Source: Bicyclus anynana (Eukaryota; Arthropoda; Insecta; Lepidoptera; Nymphalidae). Taken from it: DNA of 64,000 nt. Below the pieces are notes generated by a model, which saw only the letters and a program-made list of their open reading frames with translations, made no database searches and was not told where the DNA came from. Shown here piece by piece: positions 1 to 10,033 of this stretch (position 1 is the stretch's first letter; every line of letters starts with the position of its first letter). Both the position numbers and the translations under genes were made by a program. The stretch is taken from the NCBI RefSeq assembly GCF_947172395.1, contig NC_069107.1, forward strand, positions 9,592,101 through 9,656,100, read 5' to 3'.

Positions 1-305
1 CCTTGACTACAATCTCACCTGATGGTAAGTGATGATGCAGTCTAAGATGGAAGCGGGCTAACTTGTTAGGAGGAGGATGAAAATCCACACCCCTTTCGGT
101 TTCTACACGGCATCGTTCCAGAACGCTAAAACGCTTGACGGTACGTCTTTGCCGGTAGGGTGGTAACTAGCCACGGCCGAAGCCTCCCACCAGCCAGACC
201 TGGACCAAATTAAGAAAATCTGAATCTGCCCAGCCGGGGATTGAACCCAGGACCTCCGTCTTGTATATCCACCGCGCATACCACTGCGCCACGGAGGCCG
301 TCAAA
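1..305 (-). mobile_element. SINE-A copy, near full length, cut by window edge
   Basis: tRNA-derived SINE read on the minus strand. The head is at the right: box A TGGCGCAGTGG and a box B-like motif next to a Gly/Arg-type tRNA-like fold, then the body, then the tail TTAGCCCGCTTCC...GGGCTAAC at the left. It is non-coding, would be transcribed by RNA polymerase III and mobilised by a partner LINE. The poly(A) end lies outside the window. More than 20 related copies occur below. It resembles lepidopteran Metulj-type SINEs, but the name was not checked. Confidence 0.9.
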
Positions 306-800
306 ATTAAACTGTAGTAGCTTAATTTGGAAATGTGTGGTGATTTTGTAGGCACGCAACATATCTATTAGTATAAAAATCATAGGGTATAGTATTAAGT
401 AATTGAAATAAATAAATTTTGACTTTTGACTTTTTTTTTAATTTGTGCAAATCAATACCTTAGACCATTAATAACATCAATACTAAACATCGACCCTTCT
501 AATTCCAAATGTTTACTTAATAATTATAGCCAAACGACCCTGACCCACGATTGAAAACAGACCAATATTCCACTAATCTCTTTAATAAGCTAAGCGTCGC
601 GCTTGCGTTGTTTGGGCCCAAAAAACTGCAACGGCCAATGTCAGGAAGTTTTTTTGTCATTTTATTATCGATCGGAACTGTTGTTAATGGTTTTTATGCT
701 TCAGTGGTCGTGACTAAGTGGAGCCTAGCTTTAGACCTCGGTTTCTTTCACTTAAATTCAACTAAATCAATGTTAGAAAAGGAAAATCACCACCACCTTA
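306..800. other. AT-rich stretch, no feature recognised
   Basis: Nothing convincing was seen. A 98-codon open frame across 551-847 has no ATG at its start and runs into a SINE fragment at its end, so it is not annotated as a gene. Confidence 0.6.
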
Positions 801-805
801 CAAAC

Positions 806-938
806 CTAAATCGAAAGGGGGTGAATTTTCATCCCTCTTCCTCCTAATAAGTTAGTCCGTTTCCATATTAAATTGCATCATCACTTACCATCAGGTGAGA
901 TTGTAGTCAAGGACTAACTTGTATAGAATAAAAAAAGA
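806..938 (+). mobile_element. SINE-A, 5'-truncated tail
   Basis: The copy begins at the AAACCGAAAGG-equivalent and runs through the conserved tail into an A-rich end. The tRNA head is absent, as expected for abortive reverse transcription. Confidence 0.85.
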
Positions 939-1109
939 AAGAGAGATTACCACCTACGTCCTCATAAACATTTTATAACATTAGTATATAGATAACCATA
1001 TTTTTGCGTTCCATACTTTTCTGCACTTCTTTTTAAATATCTTATCTGGTCTTCACCAATATAAAGACATTATAAAGGTTTTTGAAATAAACTTCTTTAC
1101 ACTGGGCAA

Positions 1110-1171
1110 AGGTCATATCCACTGGGCTCTAGCTCTGTGATAGAGCCGTGACAGCCCAGTGGATATGACCT
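1110..1171. repeat. Perfect fold-back of the SINE-B head
   Basis: Arms 1110-1128 and 1153-1171 are 19-bp perfect inverted copies of the SINE-B box A region (AGCCCAGTGGATATGACCT). A nested GGCTCT/AGAGCC stem lies between them. The right arm belongs to the SINE-B copy starting at 1148; the left arm is an extra inverted piece. Confidence 0.85.
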
Positions 1172-1453
1172 CTGCCTCCGATTTTGGAGGGTGTGGATTC
1201 AAATCCATATCGGGGCATGCACCTCCAACTTTTCAGTTGTGTGCATTTTAAGAAATTAAATATCACGTGTCTCAAACGGTGAAGAAAAAACATCGTGAGG
1301 AAACCTGCACACCAGAGAATTTCTTAATTCTCTGCGTGTGTGAAATCTGCCAATCCGCATTGGGCCAGCGTGGTGGACTATTGGTCTAATCCCTCTCATT
1401 CTGAGAGGACCTGAGCTCAACAGTGAGCCGAATATGGGTTAATGATGATGATG
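1148..1453 (+). mobile_element. SINE-B, full length
   Basis: tRNA-headed SINE with box A TAGCCCAGTGG-like (here CAGCCCAGTGG) and box B GATTCAAATCC-like. The body contains TCACGTGTCTCAAACGGTGA, the hairpin CTCTCATTCTGAGAGG and an (ATG)n/(GAT)n tail at TGATGATGATG. The head and tail sequences differ from SINE-A, so this is a separate family. Confidence 0.9.
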
Positions 1454-1534
1454 AAGCTCGCTTAACTTGGTAGAGCTGATGAACGCATTTGCGTAAAAAA
1501 TAATCAAAACTCAATAATACACAAGCATGTGGCC

Positions 1535-1605
1535 ATATTAGTCTGCACCGTCACTTGACATCAGATGAGAACGCAGTCAAGCGATTTGTCGTTTAAAAAA
1601 AAAGA
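1535..1605 (+). mobile_element. SINE-A tail fragment, degenerate
   Basis: TCTGCACCGTCACTTGACAT...CAGATGAGAACGCAGTCAAG aligns to the SINE-A tail with many substitutions and ends in poly(A). Confidence 0.55.
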
Positions 1606-1943
1606 AACTTGTTTGCATTGAGCCCGTATAGGGTTAACGAACTGTTATGTACATAACATAGTATGTAACATACGTGACATATTATAGAAACAGTCGGTAA
1701 TTATGTATGTTGGTAAAATATAAAAAAAAAACAACAGTAAAAATAAAAAATATTAAAAAAAAACATTTTATAATATCTAATAATTGACGGACCAAATAAA
1801 TAAGAAAACTTAAATTAAAGAATTAGCGTGCTATAAGCAATATCTACCAGGCAACCCCTGATGAGAGGAGTTACGAAGAAAGAGCGGGAAGGTGCTTATA
1901 TATTTTATAATATGTCAATAAAGACTCCCTACTTGATCATCGT

Positions 1944-2260
1944 CATCATTAATAATAATAACCCACATTCACTGTTGAGCACAAGTCTCCTCTGAGAATG
2001 AGAGGGGTTAGGCTAATAGTCCACCACGCTGGCCCAGTACGATATGGCAGATTTCACATTCACAGAAAAATTGGAAAATTCTCAGTTAGAAGGAAAAACA
2101 TTGTGAGTACAAGCGACGTTTTCCTTCACCGTTTGAGACAAGTGATATTTAATTTCTTAAAATGCACATACGAGTAACTGAAAAGTTGGAGGTGCATAAC
2201 CGGATTCGAACCTACGCCCTTCGAATCATAGGCAGAGGTTATATCTACTGGGCTATCACG
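1944..2260 (-). mobile_element. SINE-B, near full length
   Basis: Reverse copy: (ATT)n tail at the left, GAGAATGAGAGG hairpin, body, and box B/box A at the right ending GGGCTATCACG. It is more diverged than the copy at 1148. Confidence 0.88.
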
Positions 2261-3325
2261 GCACTACAAATTGGTAGTAGTCAAAGAAAGTAGCGATCTT
2301 CTACTAGTTACAAAATAAAAACCAATTGACATTCTTTCATAATCATTTTAACATTACACCTTTTTGTCATGCAGAATTTAACGTAACGAAAAAAAAAACA
2401 TAATAACTCGTTATTTGCATATTATTGAAGTTGTATTAATCCTTATAACAGTTTTAGACTAAGAGCCTGTCATAGTCAGACATACTTTATATTATGAAGG
2501 TTGAAACGTCTATGAAAACGAGTAAGGGTAGCATTGACTACTGCAAATCCTCCTCAAATTCAATTAACTAATAAAGTTCCGAGATAATGGCGGATAAAAT
2601 TCCATTTTATAATAAATTTTATACATAAAGCATAGTTTTTTTTATTTATTAAAAAAAACATAAATTATTAAATTTTTGATATATTGTCAATTGTTTTCCA
2701 TGCTCTATGGTAAGTCATTGCTTCATCGGTCTCGTTCTCGGTCTGGTTCAGTTACGGACAATGTGTCAAATAGCAATTTTTATAACCTAAATTTAAAACC
2801 ATGAAATAGGGGTTCAGATTTTTGACTATAACTTAAAAACTATCAATTGTATTGTAGATTTTATAAAAACTCCCAAAAAGAAGAGAAAATTTACTGAAAA
2901 ATTTGTAACACTCAGATGTCATTTAATTACATTAATTCCTTTATCCAAAGGTTGTCTGGTAGATATTGCTATAAGCAATGAGACCGCCTTTGCACATACT
3001 TGTTTTCTTTGTTTTCTTTGTTGTTGTTTTAAATTTTAAATTAAATATGTCACCCTTACATTAGAGTACATGCGCGAACACGCTTGCAATGTTCCGCATA
3101 CCCGGATGTACGCGGGCCACGCAGCCTTGTTACTTCTATTGCTAAAAGCGTTGGCTTTTCGCGTTGTCTGTTCTGTGGGCGTCTTAGTGTCCCGATGACG
3201 TTGTTGATGTTACGTCATTTCTGACGTACCTCGAAGTGCGCGTGGCCTACCCAAAGCCATTGTGGTCCAAACTCCATGTGTGCCCATCGTACTTACCTGT
3301 GCTTGGAAACTTTCAGCCTCAATAA
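2261..3325. other. Mostly unique AT-rich DNA with a GC-richer patch
   Basis: 2467-2510 resembles the end of Rep-F (TGTCATAGTCAGACATAC). The patch 3060-3300 is clearly richer in GC and CpG than its surroundings, but no frame, splice pattern or known repeat was recognised in it. Confidence 0.45.
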
Positions 3326-3332
3326 AATGAAA

Positions 3333-3400
3333 CCTCAATAGTTAAAGAGGCTGATCTCGATACCAAGAGGTCATTGGTTCGTTCCTAGCCCGTTAAACCA
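3333..3400 (+). mobile_element. tRNA-like SINE head fragment (SINE-D-like)
   Basis: CCTCAATAGTTAAAGAGG followed by TTGGTTCGTTCC looks like a decayed box A/box B pair of the SINE-D family. It is weak because the body is missing. Confidence 0.3.
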
Positions 3401-3477
3401 GAGTAAATAACTGTGGTTAAACTTTTTTGTAGTCACATCATATTTTTTTTTTGTAATATCTTCATAGTTGGAGGAGA

Positions 3478-3700
3478 ATGGAGACATTGGTCATATTAAC
3501 GTGTTATAAGACACGGTTAAAACTCACACGATACTACGTCGGAGTATGCCCGACTAGTTTCGAACTCAAACCCATCCCGCGTTGCATGAACCAGCTCATG
3601 ACTAAGGGCCCGTATGGGATCGAAACTAGTAGGGCATATTCCGCCGTAGTACATTTTAGCCGTGTTTCGTAATAAATTAATATGAATAACACTCACGATG
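3478..3700. mobile_element. MITE-2, long fold-back element
   Basis: Long imperfect inverted arms, about 3505-3565 against 3618-3675 plus outer parts, can pair over most of the element; arms share GACTAGTTTCGA/TCGAAACTAGT cores. The outer end ATCGTGAGTGTTATTCAT (read on the minus strand) recurs at 12736. Non-autonomous DNA transposon; superfamily not determined. Confidence 0.75.
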
Positions 3701-3957
3701 GTATAAGTGCTAAAATATTGGTCGTATTAAAAAAGGTATCTTGATTCCACCTGTTTGTTTGTTTAAAGGTATTAGAGATATGACAAATATTTTTTTTAAA
3801 ACAAGAAGGTCTGGTCTCTACAGTCCCTTTGTCCATTAACGGTGCTCTCATTTGATTTGAAATGACATGTGGCGTACGATGGCGTCAGTCCAAGCGAACT
3901 TGTTTTGAATTCTCGCAAATTATGCGCCATGAATGTAAGTAAGACACTTGGGTAATT
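3701..3957. other. Unrecognised spacer
   Basis: AT-rich DNA between two repeats; nothing supported. Confidence 0.5.
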
Positions 3958-4537
3958 AAAAAACCGGACAAGTGCGAGTCGGATTCGACCACCGAGGGTT
4001 CCGTGGGATCATTATAAATAGTTTAAGAATAGAATTGCACAATTTTTTCCCCGAGCTTTCCCCGTATTTCATATGCCCTGTTTTTAAAGGTCGCCATTGA
4101 AGGTAAATTATTCTCACGTTTCTGAAAAGCAAACGGCAGTACCCACGCGGCATACTATACAAGTCATGTACGCAGTGACCGACACACGATCAATTATAGA
4201 CGTGAGTGCTACAGAAACGCGATAATAATTGACCGTCTGTGGCTAGCATAAGACTTAAATACAAATTTATAGTTTTGAGATTTATATAATGGTGTTACTT
4301 GTTAAATTTTATAGTTCTAGATTACTACGAGTTTTTGATTCCCTTGAGAGTGTCGAAATATGCGTTTTTTGCTGAATAAACAACCGTATCTTTTCTTTTT
4401 TACGTAAATTTAGAAGTTTGATTTTATACACGGTTTAAATATCAACTTACTACTTCCAGTCTTAATTTACAGACAGACGGACAGCAAAGCGATCTTATAA
4501 GGGTTCGGTTTTCCTTTTGTGCTACGGAACCCTAAAA
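3958..4537 (+). repeat. Rep-T dispersed element, apparently complete
   Basis: Starts AAACCGGACAAGTGCGAGTC and ends GCTACGGAACCCTAAAAA, two end sequences that recur widely in lepidopteran genomes. The interior has CAGACAGACGGACAGCAAAG before the end. A second, minus-strand copy at 60427-61165 shares internal sequence (GATTCCCTTGA...). Class unresolved; no coding capacity seen. Confidence 0.7.
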
Positions 4538-4540
4538 ATG

Positions 4541-4660
4541 CCTCCTTAATCCAGTGGCTAGCCTATGTGGCTACGGATCCATAGGTCTTGGGTTCAAGTC
4601 CTGAATCGGGTTCATGAAATACTGAGTTTTCCTTTATTCTTAGCAATTTTTAGTTTTTTT
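4541..4660 (+). mobile_element. SINE-E copy
   Basis: tRNA-like head with CCAGTGGCTAGCC and box B GGGTTCAAGTCC, followed by TGAAATACTGAGTTTTCC. The same post-head sequence occurs on the minus strand at 6440-6470, which supports a distinct family. It abuts the end of Rep-T. Confidence 0.65.
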
Positions 4661-4971
4661 TTTTGTGTTTTTAGTAAATTTTGAAATTAGAGTAAGTATA
4701 GGACAATTTTTTTAAATCTTAAAGCAGACGCCCCTGCCTTGCCTTGACGACAATATGGCATGTTGTATGTTTGTTTTCTTTGTGATGTTGAAAATTAATT
4801 CGTGTTATCAAAGTTGATTTATTTTTTACGCGGAGCGTGGAAAATGCCGGCAATTTTATCATAAACAAATAGCACTATCTTGAAGAATATCCACAGGTTA
4901 CCAGGAGCTAATGTTGCAAGCAATATTTTTGTAATAGAGAGAAAATTACACAAATTATAAAATTTATATTT

Positions 4972-5144
4972 AGGTATAAAGAAATAAAGTTTGTAGTTAT
5001 TGTAGGGGGTATCTCAGGATCAACTGAGCCGATTTTGAAAATTCTTTTATCACTAGAAAGCAATGTTATTTGTGAGTGTCATAGGCTATATTTATTCTCA
5101 CGGGAACGGGAACTACGCAAGTGAAACCGTAGGGCGTCGGCTAG
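4972..5144 (+). mobile_element. Lep1-like Helitron, short non-autonomous
   Basis: Contains ACTGAGCCGATTTTGAAAAT, CACGGGAACGGGAACTACGC and the 3' end GGCGTCGGCTAG followed by T. CTAG with a preceding GC-rich hairpin is the expected Helitron 3' terminus. The 5' end is diverged. Confidence 0.75.
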
Positions 5145-5269
5145 TACTAGATAATGTCATAGCTGACACATGTCAGGTGGTTCTTTCGGTGCTTGTAAGC
5201 CACGAATAAAAAACTACAATTAATTTACGATTTGTTTGAATGTAGAAAATATTCTATGATTATTGTTTA

Positions 5270-5410
5270 CCTAAAAAGACCCATTATATACGAGGTATTT
5301 TTAATTTTTATTTATTAAATAGAAACCGAGTTTATAATGGATTTATCCCGCGTGTTACACTCTACTTTTCACTACAATTGCGAGAAAATAAAATAATTCA
5401 GTACAGTATT
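5270..5410 (+). repeat. Rep-H fragment
   Basis: Shares ATTATATACGAGGTATTTTT, AAATAGAAACCGAG and AATAATTCAGTACAGTATT with the longer copies at 41085 (+) and 58800 (-). Confidence 0.75.
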
Positions 5411-6060
5411 TAATGATTTATTTTAATTATAAATTAAATGTAATGTGTTGTTGGCGGCAGCGTACGGTGAAAGGTGCGCAGAATAGGTTGCGCACAAAAA
5501 ACGTAACGCTGTCATTTGTTCATCGAATTTTACTACACATATTTTTTACATATACATAGGGGGCTGTATATGGAAAATCGATTCTTAGGAGTAAAGTCCA
5601 AAAATTAACGTACCTATTAAAACTAGACTTACTGATGAACACAAAATCCTCAATAATGTAGACTTCCTGACCTTTTTTACTTAAATGTCAGGCCAAACTG
5701 ACTGGGCTGTCCGGCTTTTAATTTCGCCAACCTGGTAAACCTAGTTATTGTTTTTATTTTTCGATCAATCAATCATCGAGGTTAATTAATAAATGTGCAC
5801 TTAGTACGGAACCCTCGGTGGGCGTGTCCAACTCGCAGTTGTGCGTTTATCTCGTGCTTCGTATTGTTTTTAGAAAAGCATTTACGATATATGTGTAGTT
5901 GTTAAGTAAATCATTTGTGGCTAGATGTATTACCTAATTTCCTTTCCTTTTAAAACAGTGTATGGTAAAAACCCACTTTAGTCAAGGTGAAGGTGCATTT
6001 ATAGATTTGTTGAGTGCCAACCGTACTAGTCTATAGTATGTTACCGGCAATTTGTATAAT
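5411..6060. other. Mostly unrecognised AT-rich DNA
   Basis: 5690-5750 carries a GACTGGGCTGTCCGGCTTTT fragment related to the CCGGAC-rich repeat at 7362 and 21300. 5812-5835 is a minus-strand Rep-T end (TACGGAACCCTCGGTG). The remainder shows nothing. Confidence 0.45.
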
Positions 6061-6067
6061 CGGGTTT

Positions 6068-6195
6068 TCTATACAAAGCCTAGGCAATGTATAGAATTCC
6101 GCCCATCCCTGCTTCTGCCTTTGGGCCTCATCAGGCGATGCTTCTGCGCTCGCCCAAAACCCCCGGTCCCATTAATGCTAGCCACAGACCATCCA
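6068..6195 (-). repeat. GC-rich dispersed repeat block (partner at 45591)
   Basis: Read on the minus strand it carries GGGCGAGCGCAGAAGCATCG and AAAGGCAGAAGCAGGG, matching GGGCGACCGCAGCAGCATCG and GAAGGCAGAAGCAGTAAA at 45596. Two copies imply a repeat of unknown class rather than a local gene. Confidence 0.55.
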
Positions 6196-6429
6196 ATAAG
6201 TTCATGGGCTTGCAGCGGAAACGGAAGCACATCTGATAAAACTATATTATATAAAGTATACTAAAGTAAGCAAAAAATATTTTTTGTCGATTCACGATAT
6301 GCAGCGATTCATGCAAAATCATATATGTGTTGGATGGATGGCCAATTAATCGTAAAAAACAAGGCACCGGGGTAAAAGGTACTACCAAGCTCCCAACTCC
6401 AGGTTGAGATTTTTTATTGCAAAGTTTAG

Positions 6430-6540
6430 AATTGAAAATTAAAGGAAAACTCAGTATTTCATAGCTTGGCCCAGGACTCGAACTCTGGACCGCGTTTTAA
6501 ACCATATACGCTGAGAACTGGACCTACGAAGCAATCTATA
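6430..6540 (-). mobile_element. SINE-E copy
   Basis: Minus-strand copy: AGAGTTCGAGTCCTGGGCC (box B) then ATGAAATACTGAGTTTTCCT. It matches the head-body junction of the 4541 copy. Confidence 0.6.
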
Positions 6541-6806
6541 GTGCATATGATGGTCATATAATGATATTATACTGCATATGAAGTTGTCATTGACCCAGAG
6601 ATACGCATGCGAGCAAAACCAGTTCGTAATATATGTACAACTTAGTTTACTTTTCACTTTTTACCCAACAAGATTAAATTAAGGAAAAAGTATACAAATA
6701 TCCTTATAAGCAACTGGTTTGATCGTAAAGTTACGGATAATTTAAGACAGAAGATAAACAAGTTAAAAATATAATTTATGAAAACCCCCTGCAGTCTAGA
6801 ATTTAT

Positions 6807-6990
6807 TTAGAATGACGCCCCTCGGTTTCACCCATGTAGTTCCCGTTCTGGTGAAAATACGGGGATTAAATATATCCTATCACATTCGCAAATAACGTGG
6901 CTTTCTAATAGTAAAAGAATTTTTAAAATCAGATGAGTAGATTACCCCCTACAATAGCACAAACTTTACCTCTTATAATATTAGTATTAC
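6807..6990 (-). mobile_element. Lep1-like Helitron
   Basis: The minus-strand copy has GACGCCCCTCGGTTTCACCC at its 3' end and TAATACTAATATTATAAGAG at its 5' end. Like the copy at 4972 it contains the TAGGGGGTA variant, so the two may share a recent source. Confidence 0.75.
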
Positions 6991-7210
6991 GTTCTTGAAA
7001 ATTTGCATAAAATTCTACTCTTTTTGTCAAAAATATTATCTTGATTAACATATTTTTTGTTGTGTAATATGTAAAAATGTATTTATTGTACAAGTACGTT
7101 TAGAGGATGTTTGTAAGACATTATGGTAGATAGGTTACGGACAAGTTCGAGATACATGCACGATAGAGGATTCCGTATAACTTTTGTTTGACTATAGCTA
7201 TAGAAATGTT

Positions 7211-7345
7211 GACAGTCTCCGTGGAGCAGTGATATGCCCAGTGGATTTACAAGATGGAAGTCCTGCGTTCGATCCGCGGTTGAACCGAGGTTTTCGTAAT
7301 GAGTCCTGGTGTGGTGGGAGCCAAGCAATTTAGCGTTCCGGTTAG
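7211..7345 (+). mobile_element. SINE-A, variant with internal deletions
   Basis: Head CTCCGTGGAGCAGTGATATG and box B GCGTTCGATCCGCGG, then a shortened body ending CAATTTAGCGTTCCGGTT. The tail is missing. Confidence 0.7.
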
Positions 7346-7349
7346 GGTT

Positions 7350-8110
7350 GCTAATACGCAAAACCTAATAGCCGGACAGACCAGCCAGTTTAGCTGGACA
7401 TTTGGGTAGAAAGGCCGGACACCCTACATTATCGAGTATTTTGTTTCAGTATGCTAATACTGGTACGACAAAAAAATCATGTAAATGAAGCTTGTTTGAT
7501 TATTTTCATAAATCTTGTTAAATTCTAGTAAAATCTTATATATATAAAAATGAATTGCAGTTCGTTAGTCTCGCTAAAACTCGAGAACGGCTGAACAGAT
7601 TTATCTTATCTTGGTCTTGAAATGTTCGTGGAGGTATAGAGAAGGTTTAAAAGATGAGAAAAATCAGAATAATTGCCGGGAAAACCATAGAAACAACCGG
7701 TTTCTATTTCCCATACAAACGTTTAAGAGTCAAGGGGTAGGGGTAGGATAGGGGTAGACAGGGGTAGGGTAGGGGTAGAGTAGAGATAGGGAAGAAGTGC
7801 ACATAAGTCAAAGCGAAGCTTGACCGGGTCCACTAGTAATAAATAAAATCGAATGCCAAATCAGTCTTAGGTACGTACTTTATTATCTAACTAATCAGTC
7901 AAATAGTCATGAGACAGAATTAAATTCTAGACACTTACTTAAACATTAATCAATATATTTAAATTCTTCTTAAATACTAATGAAATTCACAAATAAGAAT
8001 ATTAGCTAAAAAACATTGACGACTTGCCGGACACGCAATCAAAAAGCCTACCTATGTCCGGATAAAGCCGGATTTTCATGAAGTAAGTCTGGTTATGACG
8101 GGCCCTTTTT
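7350..8110. repeat. CCGGAC-ended repeat split by a Helitron
   Basis: Ends at 7362-7435 and 8025-8100 both carry GCCGGAC/GTCCGG motifs related to the element at 21300-21400. The interior is AT-rich and holds the Helitron at 7534-7836. Class unknown. Confidence 0.4.
7534..7836 (+). mobile_element. Helitron, second family, with G-rich 3' region
   Basis: Begins A|TCTTATATATATAAAAATG and ends GGTCCACTAG|T, so it lies between A and T without duplication, as Helitrons do. The start TTCGTTAGTCTCGCTAAAAC and AGAACGGCTGAACAG recur widely in Lepidoptera. Before the end is a run of GGGGTA-like units (7736-7795). No Rep/helicase sequence, so non-autonomous. Confidence 0.75.
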
Positions 8111-8700
8111 TATCGCTGGGAAATGCTTTTACGCATCCCGATCGTAGAGTGGTAAAACTGGCATTCTACGGCCGGGTATGTGGGACTCACTGAGAACCAG
8201 AATACCCACTAAAACCCAGCGGAGCCACCCGCGTCTTATTGGGATGCGAAAGGATCGCGAAAGCAGGCACTTTCGCATTCCGATGCATTCGTCGTCGCAC
8301 TCACTGGTGTCTACAAGGGTGGGAGGAGGTGCGTCCTTCGGTCCTTCGTCTGCGGAGTGGGTCAGCGTCAGGCGCCCGCTCTCTCTGATGTTCTGATGCC
8401 TCCTTTAAGCCGATAACGGTCTCACAAAAGGTGGCAACGTGAGACCATCCTTCATCGCTGTCGAGCATGTAGTTGATAAAGCTCGAAAGCGAGAAGTCTC
8501 CCCGAAGAAGGGACACCAGAGAGTGCCTTTGCGGCGCCCATGCCACACACTCCGCCAGGGTGTGGCGCGCCGTGTCCTCTGGCGCGCCACACTCGTGGCA
8601 GACCGGCGTAACCTCCCTCCTCGCGATCTTGTGCAAGTACTTACCGAAACAGCCATGTCCTGTAATCACCTGCACGAGACGCGGTTAAGACAGGCCCTGG
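8110..8700 (-). pseudogene. R1-clade-like LINE, ORF2 C-terminus and 3' UTR
   Basis: Minus-strand frame from about 8684 to 8301 reads a C-terminal segment with GHGCFGKYLHKIARR, then a CCHC-type knuckle (C-x2-C-x6-H-x4-C; VCHECGAPEDTARHTLAEC), an R1-like reverse-transcriptase tail, and a basic end. A stop codon at 8685-8687 interrupts the frame upstream, and the RT core is absent. About 125 residues remain of a protein normally near 1000. 8110-8300 would be 3' UTR. Dead 5'-truncated retrotransposon. Confidence 0.8.
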
Positions 8701-8964
8701 GTCCAGCAGTTCATTGATACTTTATCAATTTACGTCACTAAAATGATTTTACGATCAAATAAAGTTGATACTTAACACGTAATTCAAAGATCCGACGTCC
8801 AGCATTTAAATAAAATGATTATTATTAAAACCAATTGACTGGTTGTCCCTGACTCTAATATGAAAAGGAAAACTTTTGAATACTATCGTTGGGTAACAGG
8901 AAAAATTGCGATAAAAAATAATGAAGGCTTTTCGGTGTTTAGAAGCCTTTTCAAACTAACAGAA

Positions 8965-9085
8965 CAATATCTACTAGCCTCATCATCATCATTATCAGCC
9001 GATGGACGTCCACTGCTGGTCATAGGCCTCTTGCATGGACTTCCAAACAAAACGGTCTCGAGCCGCCAGCCTAAACCTAAAGCTT
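8965..9085 (-). mobile_element. RTE-type LINE 3' end
   Basis: On the minus strand GGCCTATGACCAGCAGTGGA, CGTCCATCGGCTGATAATGA and a (TGA)n tail form the well-known lepidopteran RTE terminus. Another copy lies at 18085. Confidence 0.75.
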
Positions 9086-9274
9086 CGATCTAGTCTTTAA
9101 CTGATAGATATCTTATTTTTTTCAATTATTTTTTAAATATTGACTGTATTGTATTTGTATAAACATGATTGCTCTTTTCCACACATCTTCCCAAATCCGT
9201 TTTATCAAACGCCTGTGTCCAAATAAGTTAACGACTAAGAATTTTTTTAAATAATGCTATGCTAATAATATACT

Positions 9275-9315
9275 TACCCATATTGTAGATGGTCCCACCA
9301 TCTACAATATGGGTA
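9275..9315. repeat. Perfect 19-bp snapback with 3-nt loop
   Basis: TACCCATATTGTAGATGGT, loop CCC, and its exact reverse complement. Too short for a pre-miRNA; see findings. Confidence 0.9.
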
Positions 9316-9420
9316 TATTCAAGTCAAGAGTAAATTCAAGGCATCATCTAGGCAGCGTACAGCCATAGGCTGCATTATCGTTTACCATCAAGAGTAATTG
9401 CAGCTAAGCGTTTGCTTTGT

Positions 9421-9725
9421 CGTTATCAACCCATATTCGGCTCACTGCTGAGCTCGAGTCTCCTCTCAGAATGAGAGGGATTGGGCCAATAGTCCACCAC
9501 GCTAGCCTAATGCGGATTGGCAGACCTCACACACGCAGAGAATTAAGAAAATTATCTGGTATGCAGGTTTCCTCACGATGTTTTCCTTCACCGTTTGAAA
9601 TACGTCATATTTAATTTACTTAAAATGCACACAACAGAAAAGTAAGAGGTGCATGCCCCGGACCGGATTCGAACCCACGCCCTCCGGAATCGGAGGCAGA
9701 GGTCATATCCACTGGGCTATCACGT
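9421..9725 (-). mobile_element. SINE-B, full length
   Basis: Complete minus-strand copy with GAGAATGAGAGG hairpin, TTTGAAATACGTCATATTTA, box B GGATTCGAACCC and box A region ending GGGCTATCACG. Confidence 0.92.
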
Positions 9726-9841
9726 ATCTAAAGCGTAATTGCTTATACAAAATAAAAAAAATATATAAACAAAAAAAAACAGTCACTTAATACGATAATA
9801 GAGCTTGTATGTGTAATTAATCAAAAAGTATCTATTAGAGA

Positions 9842-9985
9842 CACCCCACACCCGCGCAATGCGACGCACGCGCCGGCGAGTGGCCTTCATCGTAAAAGTG
9901 TCCCCGATCAGCGGCGCCGCGGTTGTGCAACCGATGCAGTTATCAATAACCGCCTCGCCAAGGTCCCTTACACGTAAATAAACAA
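9842..9985. other. CpG-rich unique island
   Basis: A sharply GC- and CpG-rich block (for example GCGACGCACGCGCCGGCGAG and AGCGGCGCCGCGGTTGTG) in AT-rich surroundings. On the plus strand it has a 40-codon frame with ATG at 9859 and stop at 9979. On the minus strand a frame of about 65 codons without a good start crosses it, reading LGEAVIDNCIGCTTAAPLIG. It could be a decayed exon, a promoter, or an unlisted repeat. No product recognised. Confidence 0.4.
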
Positions 9986-10033
9986 TTTCTCCTCCGCTCT
10001 ATTCTCATTCAAATTCGTCTAAATCTTTTATAA

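Noticed and set aside
551..847. 98-codon open frame on the plus strand
   Set aside because: No ATG at the start, no domain, and its last part is a SINE-A tail fragment.
7736..7795. Telomeric repeat tract
   Set aside because: Lepidopteran telomeres use TTAGG; this GGGGTA run lies inside a Helitron.
9859..9981. Short gene MRRTRRRVAF... on the plus strand
   Set aside because: Only 40 codons, arginine-rich because of CpG content; no support over chance. Kept as an island, not as a gene.
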